A stretch of DNA of 64,000 bases from Pelargonium tetragonum (taxonomy: Eukaryota > Streptophyta > Magnoliopsida > Geraniales > Geraniaceae), in contig JAYMTL010000033.1 in the NCBI GenBank assembly GCA_036897445.1, forward strand, positions 62,001-126,000, read 5' to 3'. Of this stretch, positions 62,408 to 64,000 are shown in pieces. Position numbers and translations under genes: made by a program. The stretch's first letter is position 1. Each line of letters opens with the position of its first letter. Under the pieces are notes generated by a model. That model was not told the origin of the DNA and did no database searches. It saw only the letters and a program-made list of their open reading frames with translations.

Positions 62408-63306
62408 AGTATATATATAGCTATAAAGGGGGATAGCCTAGCTTGCCTTTTGTATTCTAAATTTGTATGTAGGCTTTGGGAGGGCCTAAGTAGATCTTTA
62501 TTTCCTAGTAAGTCATTTTTAGTTAGGCCCAGAAAACCTCTTCAAGACATTTCCTGCAGTTTGGCGTATGAAAGCAAATCCTTATACAAAAGTGTTGCAA
62601 CAAAAAAGAAGTATCCGAGATTTGTAGTAAATCTGTATACCCTACGTGATAGGCTCTGAAAACGCTTTAGAAAGGTACAAGCTCTCTATAGTATAACTGC
62701 CCCGAGCTACTTGTGTAAGATAATATTCTTTCGAAACTACGTAGATTTCTTAAGGATGTCAAGGGTTCCTCTTTTTTTAGCTTATTTTTATGTTCTAGCA
62801 GTTCCCAGTTACGTTATGTAGCCAACTCTTGTTATTGAATTTACATTCTTTATGGGGGCCCATATCCTGTGGTGGGGTTCTATAACCAGCACAATTGAAG
62901 TTTAGTGTTTCAAAAGGGGGAATGTATTGTTTTAAGTTACTACCTAAGAAAAGCAGTTTCTAAAAATCCCTATTCGCTTTGTTTTTAAAGAAGTTTTTAG
63001 GACCTTAAGGTAGAGAGAGGCCGCCGATACCAGATATTTTGTGATTAATATAGAAAAACAAGTACTAGAATCGGGATAATATTTCAAAAAAAAAAAGCTA
63101 AAGGGGGATTGCCAGCACAGCTTATTAAAAGCCGAGTCATAATACTTGGTTAGGGAATACCTTTTTTTATAACTCGGAGTCTACAAAAGGTAAACTGTAC
63201 CGAGGACAGTAACCTGAAGAGCACTTTACCTGCTAACAAAAGAAGCTAAGACATGAGAGAGATCTATTACTTACAATAATTTACTAGGGTTTCCTTGTTT
63301 CAACTG

Positions 63307-63317
63307 AAGGAATCCTT
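63307..63317. repeat. AAGGA-A-TCCTT palindrome
   Basis: A perfect 11-bp palindrome around one A. A GGAATCC variant of the dominant class. Confidence 0.8.
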
Positions 63318-64000
63318 TTGCTTTTTACTCTTAAGGGATTGTCTAGACCCGGGCCTAAAAGCTTACCCTAACTTCGTTAAACTAGTATTGTATTAATTAG
63401 AGTCTTTTTGAGGGCCCGTCCATATATCATTTACAGTTTAATTATAGAATCACTTTGAACCTACGAAATTACTGTTGATAGTTTTTGCTTTAGTTCCGTG
63501 TGGATTTACAGAAATTCCTTCGTTTTACCCGAGCCTCGGTATACTAAAAGTACTCCTTATTACATTAGTTAAAATTTTAAGAGTAATAAGAGTAAGTATT
63601 GGAGTATAAGGAAACCTGTACAAGAATACGCTTAATTAGTTGAGTAAAAAACGTTCCGCACCTTTATACAACCCCCGCTGCAGTGCCAAAAATAGCATTC
63701 AATATCTTTTAAAGAAACCTCCCACTAAAAAAATCAAGTCCTTGGAAGAAGTAAAAAAGAGTTAGAAAGAATTATTTAATTTAATATAGAATGCAATTGA
63801 TGGTTTACTCGCAACTCCCCTGGAGTCAAATCTTTGTCTTCTACTCTTACTTCGGTAAAGCGCTCCCGTTGAGTGCTTATCTTTCAAAGGTTTAATTCAT
63901 CAAGAATCCAGATTTTAAAGGAGTTGTATTAAAAGCGGAGGTATCGAAGATAATAAAGTTTTTAATAAAGTAAAGCTTATTCATAGCTGTTTCATTTTAG

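Larger units (their letters stand above)
56001..64000. other. Gene-free AT-rich segment 8
   Basis: The longest frames are 71 codons (62136-62351 +) and 69 codons (62450-62659 +), unrecognised. The segment contains the second copy of the long diverged repeat (56390), hairpins at 57855 and 62389, an 8-bp tandem at 58624, a pseudoknot-ordered stem pair at 60360, and GGANTCC palindromes at 61099 and 63307. An isolated T-loop box at 61814-61824 has no tRNA around it. Confidence 0.8.

Noticed and set aside
1-64000. CRISPR arrays, insertion sequences, LINEs, LTR elements, prophage genes, bacterial promoters and terminators
   Set aside because: I saw no regularly spaced direct repeats, no transposase or reverse-transcriptase reading frame and no long terminal repeats. 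Without genes, promoter or terminator calls would be arbitrary.

Overview
This 64 kb window is AT-rich (about 35-38% GC in the lines I counted) and contains no protein-coding gene that I can support. The longest ATG-initiated reading frame is 116 codons (37656-38006, + strand). Open-frame lengths on both strands are about what random sequence of this composition gives. I see no recognisable rRNA domain of normal length, no convincing canonical tRNA, no transposon, no CRISPR array and no long simple repeat.

The DNA is nevertheless not random. It is sprinkled throughout with very short palindromes that have a GC core inside AT flanks. I hand-counted about 40 copies of the 7-mer GGANTCC, against 6-7 expected from base composition. 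There are also strong perfect hairpins with 8-12 bp stems (for example at 2957, 12533, 40855, 55394 and 57855), a stem pair in pseudoknot order at 60360-60418, and diverged short dispersed repeats. One repeat family carries a box resembling a tRNA T-loop and lies almost always on the minus strand (4.7, 17.1, 24.4, 54.8 and 56.4 kb). A second family shares a block of the type AAARACC..CCGTGAGAGG (16.0, 21.3, 28.2, 43.0 and 57.9 kb). Its 21.3 kb member resembles the universal large-subunit rRNA segment AAAGACCCCGTGAACCTTT.

My best guess is a piece of a large, almost gene-free organelle genome, most likely a dinoflagellate (Symbiodiniaceae-type) mitochondrial genome. As I recall, the published Symbiodinium minutum mitochondrial DNA is more than 300 kb, about 64% AT, and carries only cox1, cob, cox3 and scattered rRNA fragments. 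Dinoflagellate mitochondrial intergenic DNA is known for many short inverted repeats. I found no cox1, cob or cox3 and no certain rRNA fragment here, so this rests on composition, emptiness and palindrome density, and is inference. Another very sparse organelle genome or intergenic nuclear DNA remains possible.

Layout: there is no gene order to describe. The eight 8 kb segments below record what each stretch holds. The densest structured patch is 4163-4326. The strongest repeat evidence is the pair at 4727-4784 and 56390-56448. Local strand composition changes on a kilobase scale: for example G exceeds C about two-fold at 24601-25020, while two lines counted near 37.0-37.2 kb are C-rich.
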